DNA of 36,603 bases from a virus: the IMG/VR virus record IMGVR_UViG_3300032246_000935, positions 1 through 36,603 of that record; one strand, written 5' to 3'. The notes under the pieces are model-generated. The model searched no databases. It saw only the letters and a list, made by a program, of their open reading frames with translations, and was not told where the DNA came from. Positions within the stretch are counted from its first letter, which is position 1. Every line of letters begins with the position of its first letter. The position numbers and the translations under genes were made by a program. Positions 4,832 through 12,402 of this stretch are shown here, one piece after another.

Positions 4832-4860
4832 ATTATATAGTAGTTTTGTTTAGAAGTCAA
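4832..4860 (-). promoter_or_regulatory. sigma70 promoter of the 4566-4825 RNA unit
   Basis: Minus strand: TTGACT (4855-4860), 17-bp spacer, TATAAT (4832-4837). The predicted start is near 4825. It lacks the ATAAATGG spacer start shared by others. Confidence 0.7.
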
Positions 4861-4902
4861 CCTTATGTTTACCCAAAATATAGTTTCTCACATAATCGTG
4901 TC

Positions 4903-4910
4903 TATAAATA
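4903..4910 (+). promoter_or_regulatory. T4-late-type promoter box TATAAATA
   Basis: Exact TATAAATA on the plus strand, 17 bases before the ATG at 4928. The expected leader contains CAGGAG. This is the one late box here with ordinary leader spacing in front of a plus-strand gene. Confidence 0.6.
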
Positions 4911-4927
4911 GCTTACAGGAGCAAACT

Positions 4928-5233
4928 ATGTCAGACAAATACGAATATAACAGAATCACTATTAGGCCGTCAACAGAAGTGGGTTTTTACAAATGGCCAG
5001 ATGCCTTTGAAGAATATGTTAAAACAAATTTCACAGATACAGGGAAAAGACTATCGTTTGATATCTCTTATTCAGAAGATGGATTAACTGAAACTAGACA
5101 TTCAGTGTGGCGTAGTTTCTTAGATTGGATAGAGTTTTGTGAAGACATACCCTGCTTTGATGTTTGGAACGAACGTGATTTATACGAATCCGATCACAAC
5201 ATTACTGCATATAGAGAAGAATTAGATACTTAA
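4928..5233 (+). CDS. Hypothetical phage protein (101 aa)
   Basis: Product not recognised. It is an acidic, soluble 101-residue protein rich in Asp, Glu, Tyr and Trp. It has an N-terminal MSDKYEYNRI segment and a central FDISYSEDGLTETRHS strand-like region. It has no signal peptide, membrane segment or cysteine motif. The ATG at 4928 is chosen because AGGAG lies seven bases upstream and a TATAAATA box lies at 4903-4910; in-frame upstream codons precede that box. Its stop codon overlaps the stop of the convergent PP-loop gene (5230-5233), so the two transcripts meet tail to tail. Confidence 0.75.
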   Translation: MSDKYEYNRITIRPSTEVGFYKWPDAFEEYVKTNFTDTGKRLSFDISYSEDGLTETRHSVWRSFLDWIEFCEDIPCFDVWNERDLYESDHNITAYREELDT

Positions 5234-6372
5234 AGTGTTCTAACTGGAAATGCTTTAGTACTCATTACTCTAGTACCGGCATAATAATCGTCTGGATCAG
5301 TTAAGAAACTACTGTTTAGTTTTTCAGTAAACGATTTCATCCCCCCTAGATAATCTTTCTTAATAGTTTCAAATTCAGTATCATTAAACAAAAAGTAATA
5401 CTTGTCATTTTTATCATTACGTCTTGCTTTTTCTGTTTGAAATCTATTATCCCAATTGGTATAACACATCTTTCTTGCTAGCTTGTGCTGAAAGTCTGCT
5501 ATATCGCCTGCAGGAACTAAGTGTTTTCCGTTACTCCGAAACAAAAAATGTTTATGCTGCGGAAATGCAATGAAGTAATCTCCCATAGCATATGCCATTT
5601 CAAATGGTATTTGAGGCATGTCCGCAGTCCAGTAAAAACATTCTGCACTATTTGGATCTTGCCCGGGACATACACATGATACTGCAAAGTCAGTAAAGAA
5701 CATACTTAACAATTTTGTTTCTTCACTATATGTGAGTAAGGGCTTATCTATTCCGTATACATGCCCTACATTGATACCTTTATCACCCAATATCAAGTCA
5801 TTATCTGATACCACTCCAGTTAATAATCTATTAAGGTTCATTGATCCAGAACGCATTTCAGCAGCATATGTAAACAATGACTCCATACTAATCTTACTAC
5901 TATCTTCCATAAAATCTTTAACCGTGATAAGTATCTCTGGTTTAGTTTTTGCTACCCAGTCTAATGTGGGTTTTACCGAATAGTTCCATTCACTCCAATA
6001 GTTTGTAGCTTCGGTGTTTGTTACATCAGGGTTATATAGCTTACCATCTATTAATGGCTTGGGCCACTTGACGCATATCTCATCAATTTTGATATCATTG
6101 TCTATGAATGTGCGTAAGATGTTATGACTATCAGAGCCACCTGAATAGTAAACGATTAGATAGTCATATGTATCTCTTAACTGTTGTGCCCGTTCTTTAT
6201 ATAGGGTGTCAAGCGAAACTTTACCTAAGGTTGTTCTATCAAAGTTAGCCCAAACATCATTGTGATATTTGTAATAAACTTCTGTTTTATGTTCGGTCGC
6301 ATGAAACATAGCCTGTAGTTTGTTCTTAAACTTAGTTCCGTTTGCTTCCCAATATCCATACTTATAATCCAT
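5230..6372 (-). CDS. PP-loop ATP pyrophosphatase (adenine nucleotide alpha-hydrolase-like)
   Basis: A 380-residue protein with a PP-loop, SGGSDS at residues 77-82 after a hydrophobic strand (YLIVYY), the pyrophosphate-binding signature of N-type ATP pyrophosphatases. Enzymes with this fold adenylate a carboxyl, amide or sulfur acceptor and release PPi (asparagine synthetase, QueC, WbpG-like sugar amidotransferases, tRNA thiolases). No N-terminal glutaminase domain is present. A CVCPG segment and other Cys lie in the C-terminal half without an obvious zinc pattern. The start at 6372 has GGGAG nine bases upstream and overlaps the preceding gene by 11 bases. It is the last gene of the minus-strand run that begins near 9798, and a second PP-loop gene heads that run. 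Substrate unknown. Confidence 0.75.
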   Translation of the reverse strand: MDYKYGYWEANGTKFKNKLQAMFHATEHKTEVYYKYHNDVWANFDRTTLGKVSLDTLYKERAQQLRDTYDYLIVYYSGGSDSHNILRTFIDNDIKIDEICVKWPKPLIDGKLYNPDVTNTEATNYWSEWNYSVKPTLDWVAKTKPEILITVKDFMEDSSKISMESLFTYAAEMRSGSMNLNRLLTGVVSDNDLILGDKGINVGHVYGIDKPLLTYSEETKLLSMFFTDFAVSCVCPGQDPNSAECFYWTADMPQIPFEMAYAMGDYFIAFPQHKHFLFRSNGKHLVPAGDIADFQHKLARKMCYTNWDNRFQTEKARRNDKNDKYYFLFNDTEFETIKKDYLGGMKSFTEKLNSSFLTDPDDYYAGTRVMSTKAFPVRTL

Positions 6373-6940
6373 TAGCAAACTCCCATGGATCAACTACAAA
6401 TCTAAAGCTAAGTGTTATACGTGTTTTATCCGTGTCATTTAGTATAGCATGAGGAACAGTATTGTTCATAATAGCAGGTGTATCAAGTGAGTATCTACCT
6501 ATTTCTTCCATCTCACACCCACTGTAATATATGTAAGACCCTTGAGTAGGGTCATGTAATGGTACTATCTTTTTATCTCCGCTCATGTATTTGTAAAAGA
6601 TAACACTAGTATTCAATCCGTTTTCAATGTCAAAATTGAGACTAATGCATCCTTTTGTGTCGCCACCTTCTGCGGGAGGTTCTATATTATTATCTACATG
6701 TGCATCTTTGCCTGTAGTTTTTGGATGCACAACTATGATACAGACTTTGTATAAATTATCTAATTGACCAATTATTGTAAAGTAATTAACTGCGTGAGGA
6801 CAAGTAGATTTAAATTCTTCTAAATCTAATGCCCACAATCCTGTAGGTTTGTTTACTGAATATGGTAGTGCAAACTTTTGCAATTCATACGTTATTACAT
6901 TGATTTTATCAATGTGTACTTTTCTATAAACAAAAGGCAT
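6362..6940 (-). CDS. 2OG-Fe(II) oxygenase-like protein
   Basis: A 192-residue protein with a cupin-type iron site pattern: His81-x-Asp83 and His164 as likely Fe(II) ligands, with Arg174 ten residues later as the 2-oxoglutarate carboxylate anchor. The second half (VPHAILNDTDKTRITLSFRF) is typical of double-stranded beta-helix oxygenases. Such enzymes hydroxylate or otherwise oxidise amino acids, peptides, lipids or nucleobases. It lies one base from the next oxygenase-like gene and overlaps the PP-loop gene downstream, so it is co-translated with both. Overall similarity to the protein at 6942-7655 is low apart from the motif. Start ATG at 6940. Substrate unknown. Confidence 0.65.
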   Translation of the reverse strand: MPFVYRKVHIDKINVITYELQKFALPYSVNKPTGLWALDLEEFKSTCPHAVNYFTIIGQLDNLYKVCIIVVHPKTTGKDAHVDNNIEPPAEGGDTKGCISLNFDIENGLNTSVIFYKYMSGDKKIVPLHDPTQGSYIYYSGCEMEEIGRYSLDTPAIMNNTVPHAILNDTDKTRITLSFRFVVDPWEFANGL

Positions 6941-6941
6941 G

Positions 6942-7655
6942 TTAACTTATCAGGTGATCTATATCCTGTGTTCCCTTAACTGAAATCATTAAGGTGTATC
7001 TATCATGTTTACCAAAGTTGATAACAGCATGTTTGTACCCAGTATTTAAAAAGTATGCTTTACCCAACAAAAGTGATATTGATTCTATTTGATTTTTAAC
7101 CCAAAATATATTAATACAATCAGGATCACTGATTATAGGTATAATAATACGCACTGCATAGCCGGGATCATAATCAATATGGGGGGCAATACTTGTACCT
7201 GCTGCTAGTTTAACTAATCTTGCTCTAGTGGTTGTGCCTTTAAAGTTAGCAAATATACCATCAAGTACATTAGCATACTTGTTATATATTTTTGTTTTAC
7301 TAGTGTAAGTAGATTCATTCATTGGACTATCTGCATTGGTAGTCAACTCTATACGTTTTCTATAGTTATTTACTAAACTATCTTTATGTAATTCATTATC
7401 AACAACTTCACATTCTTCCAATGTTACTATTTTGTTTTCAACTGTACTATCAGTTAGTCCAATTTGAAAAAAGTTATCATAGACTCTACTAGACAAGTCG
7501 TGGTGAATGCCGCATAGTTCTTTGTTGACTTCTAATACTGACTTGAATTCTGATTCAAGTTCACGTATACAATTAGTCATTTGTTCTAATTGGATTGATG
7601 TTAATGACAAGTGATCAATGACGCTGTGACTCGGCAAGCGGTGTTTGAGTTTCAT
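6942..7655 (-). CDS. 2OG-Fe(II) oxygenase, aspartyl/asparaginyl beta-hydroxylase-like
   Basis: A 237-residue protein. The N-terminal 130 residues look helical and unassigned. The C-terminal 100 form a beta-helix oxygenase domain: RARLVKLAAGTSIAPHIDYD gives His159-x-Asp161, His209 is the distal ligand (GYKHAVINFG) and Arg219 the 2-oxoglutarate anchor. The L-x-AG-x3-PH-x-D pattern is close to aspartyl/asparaginyl beta-hydroxylases, which oxidise side chains in proteins or small molecules. The ATG overlaps the desaturase stop (ATGA), implying translational coupling. Two oxygenases and a non-haem di-iron desaturase in a row suggest O2-dependent tailoring of one substrate (inference). Confidence 0.75.
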   Translation of the reverse strand: MKLKHRLPSHSVIDHLSLTSIQLEQMTNCIRELESEFKSVLEVNKELCGIHHDLSSRVYDNFFQIGLTDSTVENKIVTLEECEVVDNELHKDSLVNNYRKRIELTTNADSPMNESTYTSKTKIYNKYANVLDGIFANFKGTTTRARLVKLAAGTSIAPHIDYDPGYAVRIIIPIISDPDCINIFWVKNQIESISLLLGKAYFLNTGYKHAVINFGKHDRYTLMISVKGTQDIDHLIS

Positions 7656-8353
7656 TTTATCAACCCGTAAAGTTTATATCCCCAATCAGTTTCATGTCTA
7701 AAGTTAGGGTTAGACGGTTGCTCGTGATGATGGTGATGCATTCCCTCACCGCCTGACAAGATGCTTATGAAAACTTTATTTACAGGACCAAGTGTATCAT
7801 GGCAAAAGCAATTAATTATGCTACCAGTAAACCACATTAAGAACGCAGGAACAACTAACAACATCCAATAAACATATAAGGGAAGTAATAGCAACCCAAT
7901 TAAATGAATAGCATACAATACAGAAAAATAATGTTTGTGTTGAAATACATACCAGGGTTTACGTAACAAATCTGGAACATAACGTATGATATCACTGTCA
8001 TTATTTGACAGTTGCCAATATGCTCTAAACTTGCCCATCTTTATAGGACTATGCGGGTCGTTGTCTGTATCACTATATCTATGGTGCTTTCTATGCACGC
8101 CTGCCCAAGCAAGTGCAGAAGATGTTGCCCCCAGCCAAGATAGTAATATTAATACTTTTTCAACAATTGGGTTTATAGAGTTTTTATGTGTTGCTACTCT
8201 GTGAAAAAACACGGTTCCACAAAAGCCTGCATAGATAATTTGACTTACAATAATAGTGGGTATAGTTATATACCACGGCAATATCAATAGTCCAGCTATG
8301 AACAGAATATGGATATAGATTTGGTTAGCTATCAGCTTTTGCTTGTAAGTCAT
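7652..8353 (-). CDS. Membrane fatty acid (acyl-lipid/acyl-CoA) desaturase
   Basis: A 233-residue integral membrane di-iron enzyme. All three histidine boxes are present: HRVATH (51-56), HRKHH (87-91) and a third, five consecutive His at 206-210 preceded by GEGM. Four hydrophobic segments lie around 13-30, 33-50, 66-85 and 145-178. The order and spacing match delta-9-type desaturases, which insert a double bond into acyl chains using O2 and reduced ferredoxin or cytochrome b5. It is shorter than many bacterial homologues (about 260-300). A TATAAATA box sits inside an 18-bp inverted repeat right before the ATG. The stop overlaps the next gene as ATGA. It could change host membrane fluidity or act on a lipid made by the island. 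Confidence 0.9.
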   Translation of the reverse strand: MTYKQKLIANQIYIHILFIAGLLILPWYITIPTIIVSQIIYAGFCGTVFFHRVATHKNSINPIVEKVLILLSWLGATSSALAWAGVHRKHHRYSDTDNDPHSPIKMGKFRAYWQLSNNDSDIIRYVPDLLRKPWYVFQHKHYFSVLYAIHLIGLLLLPLYVYWMLLVVPAFLMWFTGSIINCFCHDTLGPVNKVFISILSGGEGMHHHHHEQPSNPNFRHETDWGYKLYGLIK

Positions 8354-8370
8354 TCTGTATTTATACAGAA
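8353..8370 (-). promoter_or_regulatory. Late-type TATAAATA box inside an 18-bp inverted repeat
   Basis: TTCTGTAT and ATACAGAA are perfect 8-bp arms around a 2-base centre. On the minus strand the repeat contains exact TATAAATA (8358-8365) ending four bases before the desaturase ATG. On the plus strand it is followed by TTTT, but it is too AT-rich for a convincing terminator. Confidence 0.45.
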
Positions 8371-8915
8371 TTTTCCTTAAGGTCTAGAATTATTAAATGT
8401 TGAGGAGAATAATTAAATTCAACTGGTTCATCATGTATAATAAATTTGTAGTTTGGGAATGCTTTTGGAATTAAGTATCTATGATTCACTTTAAATAGTT
8501 TATAGTTATGCGGGTCAAAAGACCATAATACTTTAGTACATCCAATTTCTTTAGCTTTAGTGATATGTAGCGCAGAACTATATTGATGCATATATGCATT
8601 TACCCCGAGACCAGTATGACGATGTTCTTGCACAGAGAAAGCACGAAAGCCTGATTGGTATACTTTTTCCCCTTGAAATTCTCTTATCATTCCTCCACTG
8701 CCAGTCCAAATTTTATCATTGACATACAATAAATGATAAGAATCTATACTATTAGTTTCTACTAGATTCAATAAGCTCCACGGTTTAGTATAACCATATA
8801 ACTCTGGTAGTTCTTCTACGCTAGTAACAAATCTATCACATAATTCTTTCTTTAGTACATCAACAAAGAAATATTTGTTTTCGTTAGTAAGAGAAAGCAT
8901 ATCAATTTTGTCCAT
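8361..8915 (-). CDS. GNAT-like N-acetyltransferase-fold protein
   Basis: A 184-residue protein whose central part resembles a GNAT acyl-CoA-binding core: a strand (YQSGFRAFSVQ, 86-96) followed by RHTGLGVNAYMH (99-110), similar to the R/Q-x2-G-x-G/A pyrophosphate loop of motif A. LWSFDPHNYKLF (130-141) then resembles motif B with its N-x-K/R-x-Y/L pattern. GNATs acetylate amines of amino acids, sugars or proteins. The ATG at 8915 has GAGGG upstream and is 13 bases inside the end of the PP-loop gene, so the pair is translationally coupled. It could transfer an acyl group onto the product of that neighbour. The assignment rests on pattern only. Confidence 0.5.
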   Translation of the reverse strand: MDKIDMLSLTNENKYFFVDVLKKELCDRFVTSVEELPELYGYTKPWSLLNLVETNSIDSYHLLYVNDKIWTGSGGMIREFQGEKVYQSGFRAFSVQEHRHTGLGVNAYMHQYSSALHITKAKEIGCTKVLWSFDPHNYKLFKVNHRYLIPKAFPNYKFIIHDEPVEFNYSPQHLIILDLKENSV

Positions 8916-9798
8916 TTGTTCCCTCTGCAATTTCTCCTGCCAGTAGTGTATTTACTAGATAGTTGTATTCAAAATCACTAGACCCCCAAAATTTATCTTT
9001 CCAACTCTTTACTAGTTGCATATCAGGATGTTGGAAGATGGGACTAGTTTCTATAACTTCATATCCGTTTTGTTTTTTACGGTCTTCAATTTTAAACTTT
9101 ACTTGATTGTTATATACATGAACTTTACTTGAATAAGAACCAGTCTTGCCTGGAATCTCATTATTGACTAATTTTTTAATAGTGGGTTCTAACAAGAAAG
9201 CTAAAAATTGTTCAGGGAAATGCCTAAGCATATATGGCATTGTGTGTATGTCTTGCATTTGATAGTATTTTAAATGACAGAATACTGGTTCAATTTCATC
9301 GACATACCATTTTCCGTCACTACCTAAATACAGGTGCGGATCTGTTTCACCCGTAATAACTGTTCCACCTATAAGATTAGTTAACCACATTGTGGCTATA
9401 TATTGATATGCTGCACAATTTGTTTTAGTTGCTATATCTAAAAATTGCCCAGACTTTACAAAGTAATCAAAATCTAAATCAATAACGATTGGAGATAAGT
9501 TATTATTTGTACAATATTTAAATGCATACTTAATATCATGGGCATTATATTTTGTTCTAAGTATTACTGGAATTGCCTCCATGCCCAATGATTGAAATAC
9601 AGCCAAAGCATATTCACTATCCATTCCACCACTTAGGCATACGTGAATTTTGCCTAGCTTCTTTTCCCAAATCATTTCAGCAGCAAGAGCAGTCTCTCGG
9701 TAATAGGGTCTAACTATTCTAAAAGGCGGACGAATTTTTACGTGCCAAGTTGGGCCACTGCCTGTGCCATTAATATAATTGTCGTAGATTATAGCCAT
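8902..9798 (-). CDS. PP-loop ATP pyrophosphatase, asparagine synthetase/NAD synthetase-like
   Basis: A 298-residue protein with the PP-loop SGGMDS at 56-61 after strand KIHVCL, followed by EYALAVFQSLG, the usual helix. A second ATP-site feature, GGTVITGETDPHLYLGSDG (about 144-162), matches the G-x-G-D/E loop of ATP pyrophosphatases. No glutaminase domain precedes it, so ammonia or another nucleophile would be taken directly. First gene of the minus-strand run, behind a TATAAATA box six bases before the ATG. It shares the motif, not obvious full-length similarity, with the protein at 5230-6372. It diverges from the radical SAM operon only 47 bases away, which suggests joint control. Function could be amidation or activation of a small molecule; not determinable here. 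Confidence 0.75.
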   Translation of the reverse strand: MAIIYDNYINGTGSGPTWHVKIRPPFRIVRPYYRETALAAEMIWEKKLGKIHVCLSGGMDSEYALAVFQSLGMEAIPVILRTKYNAHDIKYAFKYCTNNNLSPIVIDLDFDYFVKSGQFLDIATKTNCAAYQYIATMWLTNLIGGTVITGETDPHLYLGSDGKWYVDEIEPVFCHLKYYQMQDIHTMPYMLRHFPEQFLAFLLEPTIKKLVNNEIPGKTGSYSSKVHVYNNQVKFKIEDRKKQNGYEVIETSPIFQHPDMQLVKSWKDKFWGSSDFEYNYLVNTLLAGEIAEGTNGQN

Positions 9799-9804
9799 TT
9801 GCAG

Positions 9805-9812
9805 TATTTATA
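9805..9812 (-). promoter_or_regulatory. T4-late-type promoter box TATAAATA
   Basis: Exact TATAAATA on the minus strand in the divergent intergenic region, ending six bases before the ATG at 9798. Like those at 2360 and 8358, it predicts a start at or next to the initiation codon. Confidence 0.5.
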
Positions 9813-9837
9813 TGTTTATACATAATTAGGATTAAAT

Positions 9838-9849
9838 ATGTCTACATGA
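9838..9849 (+). other. Three-codon minigene overlapping the radical SAM start
   Basis: ATG TCT ACA TGA has AGGA six bases upstream and its stop overlaps the ATG of the next gene (9846) as ATGA. The radical SAM gene has no ribosome-binding site of its own, so reinitiation from this leader peptide is plausible. Confidence 0.35.
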
Positions 9850-10853
9850 ATAATATAATTCCCATAAAAGTTGAAAAATCCTTCCCGCAACAATTTAAAA
9901 TGATAAATTGGCAATTACATAATGTATGTAATTACAATTGTGAATTTTGTTCATCCAGTAATAAAGATGGAAGTAAACGTTGGTTCACCTTAGAGAAGTA
10001 CAAAACCATTGTAGACAAACTAGCAATTGCATGTGAAGGCTATCCATTTTATATACTTTATACTGGCGGTGAACCAACATTGTTCCCAAAGTTAATTGAA
10101 TTATTACAATATGCAAAAGTTAAAGGAGCAGTAAACATATTAATATCAAATGGTGCTAGAACTATTAGATGGTGGGAAGAATTAGCAATGAGCAATTGCT
10201 TAGACAGACTTACTCTCACATACCACAGTGATACAACTAGTGACTATAGACATATTTCTTACATACTTAATTTATTTCACGATCTTCCAGTAGAAACTGC
10301 ATGTGAAATTACACATACTAAAAATAGTATAAATCAAGCATTTGAAGGGTATGATTACTTAATAGAAACCACCGGTTCGGTCATTGATATTAAGGCTATG
10401 TTTATACAGGAATATGATATCTATTCGCTATACACAGAAAAACAATTAGAATTGATAAAACAAGCTACTTATAAACCAGGAAAAAAGCATGACACAAAAA
10501 AAGAATGCATTCTACAAAACGGTCAACCATTGTACACAACATTGAATACTGATTTGAATGTTATATTTAATAACAATGTGACCAAAAATATGGATCATCA
10601 ATTACTAGCAAAAAATCAAATGAATTCATTTGAAGGTTGGGAATGTGACACCGGCAAACATTTTTTATGTATAGACTATGATACACTTTATAGAAGTGTA
10701 TGCCAAATAACAGGAAGTGTTGGATCTGTAGACGATGAAAAATATTTTTTTAGCACTAATAATGTAATATGTGACAAAAAAGAATGCGTTTGCTATTTTG
10801 ATTTTTTACCAACAAAAATAAACGTAAATTATTTGACGAAAGATGGCGTATGA
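9846..10853 (+). CDS. Radical SAM enzyme with SPASM/Twitch-like C-terminal cysteines
   Basis: A 335-residue protein. Cys28-x3-Cys32-x2-Cys35 (CNYNCEFC) binds the SAM-cleaving [4Fe-4S] cluster; GGEP (74-77) is the SAM amino-group contact, and SNGAR near 101-105 is another usual strand. Six C-terminal cysteines (267, 275, 286, 309, 314, 316) fit one or two auxiliary clusters of the SPASM/Twitch type, common in enzymes that modify peptides, aminoglycosides or sugars. It starts a plus-strand trio with ATGA overlaps. An IscU in the same window could serve its clusters. No RiPP precursor is obvious next to it. The exact reaction is unknown. Confidence 0.88.
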   Translation: MNNIIPIKVEKSFPQQFKMINWQLHNVCNYNCEFCSSSNKDGSKRWFTLEKYKTIVDKLAIACEGYPFYILYTGGEPTLFPKLIELLQYAKVKGAVNILISNGARTIRWWEELAMSNCLDRLTLTYHSDTTSDYRHISYILNLFHDLPVETACEITHTKNSINQAFEGYDYLIETTGSVIDIKAMFIQEYDIYSLYTEKQLELIKQATYKPGKKHDTKKECILQNGQPLYTTLNTDLNVIFNNNVTKNMDHQLLAKNQMNSFEGWECDTGKHFLCIDYDTLYRSVCQITGSVGSVDDEKYFFSTNNVICDKKECVCYFDFLPTKINVNYLTKDGV

Positions 10854-11680
10854 CAGTTTGGTCCTTTTGCCCTGAACAAATTCAAGACAAGTTAAAAACG
10901 ATTAATATTAAAAACAAAGGTAATAGATCGGACTTAATTGAATATAGAAAACTATGGGTAGATTGGATTAACGATTTCTCTGGCTGTGAAAACAAAAAAC
11001 AGTGGGCAGTAGCAAACGGAATACATGATGCTATAGCTAATCAAGTAGCTTACAAAGCTAAATCAGTTAGTAAATTCTATATTTTTACAAATGATTATAA
11101 ATTTTATCCCGTAATAGTAAGTCCCTACAATTACTTATTTATTACCCCAAACTCAATAGATTCTATCAAAGAAAATAGTTATATAATCGTCAGTCAACCA
11201 AATCATGAAGGAAAAATAACAGATTGGTTTGAACCATTGAAAGAACAATGTCGTAAAACAAATTCTAAAATATTTTTAGATTGTGCATTTTACGGAACAA
11301 CGTTAGATGATAAGATTGATACATCCGACCCTGTATTTGATGCAGTTGCATTTAGTCTTAGTAAAAATTTTCTATTAGGTGGATGGCGAGCAGGAATAGT
11401 GTTTGGTGACAAACTTGCACCCACTTTAACTGTACCCATTGATCATTACTATGATTATAACTATTTTAATATTGCAGCAGTTGAGTGTGGTAAAATAGTA
11501 TTATCAAATTTTAAAGCAACCTATATAACTGAGGTTGCTAAACCTATTCAGTTAGAATATTGTAAGGAAAACAACTTAACTCCTGCTGATATTTGGATGT
11601 GGGCATTTGATTCTAATAGTAAGAAAATATGTATTACTAATTATATACAAGAAAAGATACAACTTGAATTGAATAAATGA
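10850..11680 (+). CDS. Short PLP-dependent aminotransferase-like protein (fold type I)
   Basis: A 276-residue protein with aminotransferase class I/II landmarks in order. GIHDAIANQ (57-65) fits the PLP-phosphate helix, QPNHEGKI (116-123) the NPxNPTG position, LDCAFYG (143-149) the Asp that contacts the PLP ring nitrogen, and SLSKNFLLGGWRAG (169-182) the Schiff-base Lys172 and nearby Arg180. The family is usually near 390 residues. Here the large domain is kept and the C-terminal small domain is mostly missing, so it may be inactive, need a partner, or do a reduced reaction such as decarboxylation. ATGA overlaps at both ends tie it to the radical SAM gene and the next gene. Confidence 0.7.
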   Translation: MTVWSFCPEQIQDKLKTINIKNKGNRSDLIEYRKLWVDWINDFSGCENKKQWAVANGIHDAIANQVAYKAKSVSKFYIFTNDYKFYPVIVSPYNYLFITPNSIDSIKENSYIIVSQPNHEGKITDWFEPLKEQCRKTNSKIFLDCAFYGTTLDDKIDTSDPVFDAVAFSLSKNFLLGGWRAGIVFGDKLAPTLTVPIDHYYDYNYFNIAAVECGKIVLSNFKATYITEVAKPIQLEYCKENNLTPADIWMWAFDSNSKKICITNYIQEKIQLELNK

Positions 11681-12402
11681 GATATCCCTTTTTAACAAAT
11701 AATGAATTAGTGTTAGTAGACTATGTTCCGGGGTCTGCCGGGCATTTACTGCTACGTTTGTGGTCAGAATTAGACAGTAGATTATGTTATGATAATCCAA
11801 AAATACTAACTGACCATACATTAAACTCACACAAGAGTAGTAGAGAAGTAGACTTTGAATTACCAATACCCAAACGAATTACTAATTGGTTCTTGAATAA
11901 ATGCAAACCAAAAACAATTGACGATTATGCAAATTACTTTGAGTTTTTTGGAACATTTTTATTTGCAGCACAAGCACGAGGTGATGATTATAAGTTCTAT
12001 GCAGATGAGAATTATAAGATAAAAAATCATAAAATTTTGTACGGAATACATTCTTGGCATAATAACATACCAATAAAAGAATTGCAAGAGTTAGGATATA
12101 ATATCAAATATATTGCTATCATAGCAAAAACAGAAGAAGGTAAAAAATTTCAATATAAAAGAGGAAAAGCGTGTTACCCACTAACTGATATTTTTTGGAA
12201 TAAAATACTACCTATCTGTAATGATAAGAATACCAAAGGGGTAATATACTTTGACTTTTGTACATTGCTTGCAACCAAGAATACCCAAGCTATTATAAAT
12301 TGGTTACGTATTCAATTAGGTGATGAATTTCGCACTGACAAAATAGAAAGAGTTACTGAAATTTTAGAAGCATTCTATTCAGAAATAGTAGATAACTTAT
12401 AA
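11677..12402 (+). CDS. Unknown protein, possibly P-loop/sulfotransferase-like
   Basis: A 241-residue protein not securely recognised. The N-terminus, LVLVDYVPGSAGHLLLRLW (11-29), is a hydrophobic strand, a glycine-bearing loop and a helix. This resembles the 5'-PSB loop of sulfotransferases (strand-loop-helix with G-x-x-G) but lacks the Lys of a true Walker A. Later strands YIAIIAKTE and GVIYFDF would fit an alpha/beta fold. Third gene of the plus-strand trio, starting by ATGA overlap. Its end overlaps the convergent kinase-like gene by six bases. Its role is likely linked to the radical SAM and aminotransferase steps, perhaps transfer of a group to the product; this is inference from position alone. 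Confidence 0.6.
   Translation: MRYPFLTNNELVLVDYVPGSAGHLLLRLWSELDSRLCYDNPKILTDHTLNSHKSSREVDFELPIPKRITNWFLNKCKPKTIDDYANYFEFFGTFLFAAQARGDDYKFYADENYKIKNHKILYGIHSWHNNIPIKELQELGYNIKYIAIIAKTEEGKKFQYKRGKACYPLTDIFWNKILPICNDKNTKGVIYFDFCTLLATKNTQAIINWLRIQLGDEFRTDKIERVTEILEAFYSEIVDNL

Noticed and set aside
5732-5983. Plus-strand frame within the PP-loop gene
   Set aside because: Antisense to a protein with a clear PP-loop; no initiation site.
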